Shown one piece after another: positions 32,551 through 35,746 of a stretch of DNA of 35,746 bases. The position numbers were made by a program, and so were the translations under genes. The notes under the pieces were generated by a model. That model made no database searches and was not told the DNA's origin. It saw nothing but the letters and a program-made list of their open reading frames with translations. This DNA comes from Hymenopellis radicata (lineage: Eukaryota; Basidiomycota; Agaricomycetes; Agaricales; Physalacriaceae): positions 1 through 35,746 of the forward strand of contig JADNRX010000529.1 in assembly GCA_015501595.1 (NCBI GenBank). The letters are read 5' to 3'. The stretch's first letter is position 1; every line of letters begins with the position of its first letter.

Positions 32551-34037
32551 GATGTCATATAGGTAGGTAGGTCCATGTTTGAGGCCTGAAAAAAGTTATT
32601 CAGCGTCGTGTACAGTAACTTATTTCTGACATACCCTTGACCACAACCCAGCTTACCGCGTCGATTCCTGTGGAATTAGACAATCCCAGTGCTAACGCTC
32701 GCTCTCTGGTTAGAGCACTCGTGACACGGAACCAATCCTTCGATGTCTTGATGTCTACTTTTCTCTCCTTTTCCCCGGAGCTCGCGAGATCGTTCTACGC
32801 AAGTGAGCCGTACGATACGCGTAAGCTCCTCTTGGCCGTCGCAGTCCTGCGGAAATTCTACAATCCCATCGCACTGCGCCCCATTTACGATCCCATCCTC
32901 ATTGAGCATATGGCGCTTCGACGAGGCAGAGAGGCAGGGCTACCATCATCCTGCGGATGTTATATTGCTCTCTATGTTGGTCGCCCTCCTCGCGCACGAA
33001 ACTGGCATAGCCGAGTTCGCTCACTCACAGTCCTCCATGCTCACGGGCCGGATCAGGAGCATTATCAAGATGTGGATTAAAGTCTCAGATTCTAAGGCCA
33101 CTAACACCATGGATAGCGACTTAGTCAAGATCATTCAAATCTTAACTAAGTACACTCCCACGAGGATTCCGCTAGAGGTCGTCCTTGACGATACACCCCG
33201 CCCGCGCTTCCTCAAAGGATTGAACCGTCTCCGCGACACTGCCAGCAGTGTGCTCGAAGACCCCACCTTTCCCGATCTCCCAAGTAGCTTGGCCACGAAC
33301 ATGCGTGGCCTCGGTGCCATTTGTATTGCTCGCCCCGCGTTGCGAAAGTATCTCTTCAGACACGGAGCGCATACCGTGCTGTGCACCCTCCTCAGTTATG
33401 CCGTCATCGACTGGCCCCGAAAGATCTCACCACAGGCATGGTCCGTGGAGAAGTATGCCGCCTACGACCACCTCCTCTGCATCTCTGAAGAACTCTATGA
33501 CCTACTCAAATACGAGGTCGACAGCCCAATGGCGCTCCTTTGTGCTCTTGAGGCGCGTCTGCTGCAAAGTATCTTCCATGCCGTGGCGTACTTTGGCAGT
33601 TATATGCTTACTCCGTATGGTGCTATGCCTTTCTTGATTCGCTACATTTCGGATTGGTGTGCGAAGAGCCGACGTGTCGCGAGTAAAGTGTTGTTCCACG
33701 TCAATGCCTTCAGGGCCTTGGGCGATATTTGGAACGCCATGCCCAAAATGCCTGCTCAGAACTCGGTCACTGTTTCGTGGCACGCTTTTATTGGTCGCTT
33801 CGGCGCAACCGTGCAAATTTCGCCTGTAACGGGAAAGGTGGTTACCCCATGTATGAACCGAATGGTGAGTGTGTCATTGGCGTCCTTATCGAGAATCGCT
33901 GACGATGATATGATCTCCAGTGCATCAACGCGGCGTTAGGGTCAAGAAGGAAGCGCTGTAAGCGATGTAAAACCTTCATCGTCTGCTCGGATATGTGTTT
34001 TAGAGCGGCGCATCGCGCTGGCCTGCATAAATGCTAG

Positions 34038-34428
34038 GCCGAGCTTTAGATTAGCTACGGTACCGTTATCATCTATGCTTCCCATCGACTAGTCCCATCT
34101 ATATGTCCTATCTCTTTCGCTCTTTATGATCCATGTATGCTACTTGCCTGTGTTTCTCGTTGAATTCATGCCTCCTTTTGACCGATGATTACAATTGAAT
34201 CAAGACTCTCTTGTCGCAGATACTTAAGATGAAGTACGAGCGCTGGAGCCGCAACGGTATCGTCTGATGCCCGTAAGTACTAACCCGAGAAAGAGAAGAT
34301 CGCAACGCTAAATCTCCCTCTTCGAACTATCTCCAAACAGCAGACATTACGGAACAATATTAAGTGGCTCGTCCAACAGCCCGACGTCGCAGTAGCAAGA
34401 TCATATATAAATTCCAATACAAAGTTCT
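34038..34428. other. Convergent intergenic region before the P450 gene
   Basis: About 390 bases of 3' flank for both neighbours. No gene or repeat is seen. Confidence 0.5.
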
Positions 34429-35746
34429 TTATTCAGAAAGAACAGGATATACATGCAAGGGTAGATTACCTGGCTTGCCATCAACGATCGGCTGAAGACT
34501 AGGTACGAGTCTGCTTCCAATATGAACACCTGTATCCTTAAACTCGAAGGATTTAATCAACACGGCCAGGATGATCTTGATCTGCATGACGGCTACGCAA
34601 TCAATCAGATGTATATTTCGAGCTCCCAGGTGCCAAAGAACGTTACCGAGTCGCCAGCCAATACAGCTTCGAGGTCCATCAGCAAACGTAGCAATATTGC
34701 TGTAAGGTCCGCGGGGAAGGCCGGACGAAGGGATTCCATTTGGTTCGAGCCAACGCTCCGGCCGAAACTTGGCAGCATCCGAGCCCCAAATGGCCGGGCT
34801 GACATTTAGCACGGTCCATGGGACGATGAAGCGCTGGGAAAGGGTTAACGAAACAATAACAGATGTCTTCGCAATTTACCTCCCCGGCTTTGACAGGGAA
34901 ACTGGTTACAGTCCTTCCGTCAGTCATTGTGATCGGGGACTGGAGGGGAATCACGTCTTCACGTATCGAAATACGCTCGGTGTCGTGCGCCGAGGGATGC
35001 ATGCGTAGGCTGGATATAAGTGAGCGTTCTTCGAATGATGTTTTTCGTGATACAGACATACCCTTCCCGGACGACAGCATCTAAGTATGACAGCTTATCC
35101 ATCGTGTTATAATCAGAAGTGTTAACGTCCGTCAGTTGTTCGCGCAGCTTCTCTTGCGTCTCCAAGTTCTGAGCCAGGGAAAGGATGGTGAAGCTAATGA
35201 CCGAAGACGAAGTTTCGAAGCCAGCAAACCTGTGACACGGTTAGTACACGACGACGACTACAGTCACCGCCTCACATAAAAGTAACTATCTGAGGCAGAA
35301 AGATCAGTAGCGCTACGTAACTCAGAGGCATGCTCACATTGTCGAGTAGCCGGTCGTTGGTCAGACCGGTCAGACTCCAGTCCTTCACCAGTAACGAAAA
35401 GATATCCCTTCCGTCTGTCTTGATGTCGCCCTCCTCGAGCATGCGGTGTCCAATGCGATGGATGATCTTCTTCGTCACCCCATCTTCCTGAAGCGCCGGG
35501 ATCGGTAATTTGGTAATCCAAGGGAAAAGATTCAAGACAATTGGAGTGATAAACCCTGTGAAAGTCGACATGATCTCCACATCATTCCTCCAGGATTCGT
35601 TGATAGCGATAGATTCAGGACTGTCTGGCCCAAAGTCTCGTCCAAAGCCGACGCGCGCGATGGCTTGAAGTCTGCAATATGACATCAGAACTATCTATCA
35701 TCCGTAGGAGAAGCTGACATACGTACGTGTATGCCGGAATGTAGAG
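34429..35746 (-). CDS. Cytochrome P450 monooxygenase, C-terminal part (runs off right edge)
   Basis: Haem-thiolate monooxygenase, probably ER-bound; substrate unknown. Exons on the minus strand are (35746)-35727 partial, 35671-35276, 35229-35062, 35009-34880, 34833-34647 and 34592-34429; introns are 46-54 bases and all phases agree. Hallmarks: I-helix FAGFETSSSVISF (AG..T oxygen-binding), K-helix REGLRMHP (E..R), PERW, and the haem loop FADGPRSCIGWRL with the cysteine ligand, split from AVMQIKIILAVL by the last intron. The missing N-terminus lies to the right of the window. No frameshift is seen over about 1045 coding bases, unlike most genes here. Confidence 0.9.

Larger units (their letters stand above)
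31803..32639. mobile_element. hAT-like non-autonomous element (837 bp) in intron 1 of MYND paralog B
   Basis: Inverted ends CAAGGGTATGTC(G/A)GAA, flanked by a perfect 8-bp duplication ACCACAAC (31795-31802 and 32640-32647). Eight-base duplications with CA-starting ends are typical of the hAT superfamily. The interior is non-coding. A direct repeat GGTAGGTAGGTCC lies near each end (31841-31853, 32562-32574). A CTGTAGA-family element is nested in it. Confidence 0.88.
31738..34037 (+). pseudogene. MYND-type zinc-finger protein, paralog B, with a transposon in intron 1 and a deletion
   Basis: Exon 1 is 31738-31755 (18 bases, MPVTFK), exactly the length of exon 1 in paralog A. Intron 1 (31756-32651) contains an 837-bp hAT-like element; without it and one target copy the intron is about 51 bases. 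Exon 2 is 32652-33864 (LTASIPVELDNPSANARSL .. CMNRM) and exon 3 is 33921-34037, a MYND finger (RCKRCK, IVCSDMCFR, then H and C). Compared with paralog A, exon 2 lacks 53 bases after ILIEHM (near 32912), which shifts the frame; both sides align well to paralog A. Unless this is an assembly fault the gene is broken. About 460 residues would be expected. Confidence 0.75.

Noticed and set aside
25088..35746. Secondary-metabolite cluster formed by the O-methyltransferase and the P450
   Set aside because: They are about 7.5 kb apart with F-box and MYND genes and transposons between them, and no backbone synthase is present.

Overview
This window looks like nuclear DNA of a wood-decay agaricomycete, most likely a polypore. 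The reasons are short introns (about 45-60 bases, GT..AG) in nearly every gene, two tandem GH7 cellobiohydrolase genes of the white-rot type, and protein families typical of Agaricomycetes: DUF6534, DUF6535, DUF6699, F-box genes, and MYND-finger genes of unknown function. The placement is my inference from gene content; no marker gene is present.

Layout, left to right: a decayed DUF6534 membrane-protein gene (477-2309); a tandem GH7 pair (3663-5128, with no cellulose-binding module, and 6759-8508, with a C-terminal CBM1); a MYND-finger gene on the minus strand (9101-10610); the 5' part of a DUF6535 gene (11119-13218) carrying a 1.5 kb transposon in its first intron; a DUF6699 gene split by a 2.5 kb transposon (14477-17699); three tandem minus-strand F-box paralogs (19725-24689); an O-methyltransferase gene (25088-26978); another F-box gene split by a 2.3 kb transposon (27433-31114); a second MYND-finger paralog with a hAT-like element in its first intron (31738-34037); and an intact but partial cytochrome P450 gene running off the right edge (34429-35746, minus).

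The dominant theme is transposon insertion. I see four groups of elements: (1) four short TA-flanked elements with 24-bp inverted ends starting CTGTAGA; (2) one TA-flanked 343-bp element with 30-bp perfect inverted ends; (3) one hAT-like 837-bp element with a perfect 8-bp target duplication, itself hosting a copy of group 1; (4) three larger elements (1.5-2.5 kb) with short inverted ends CAG(G/C)(A)AAA.., always flanked by AT on both sides, with arrays of family-specific subterminal repeats (ACGTAG-like or AAGACC-like). Several insertions can be proved from the host gene: removing the element and one target copy rejoins the reading frame or a normal-sized intron.

Many genes also carry small frameshifts, often at runs of one base (GGGGG to GGGG). 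The P450 gene is in phase across all its exons, so errors are not uniform. Whether the frameshifts are real decay or unpolished sequence cannot be decided here. No rRNA, tRNA or CRISPR was recognised.
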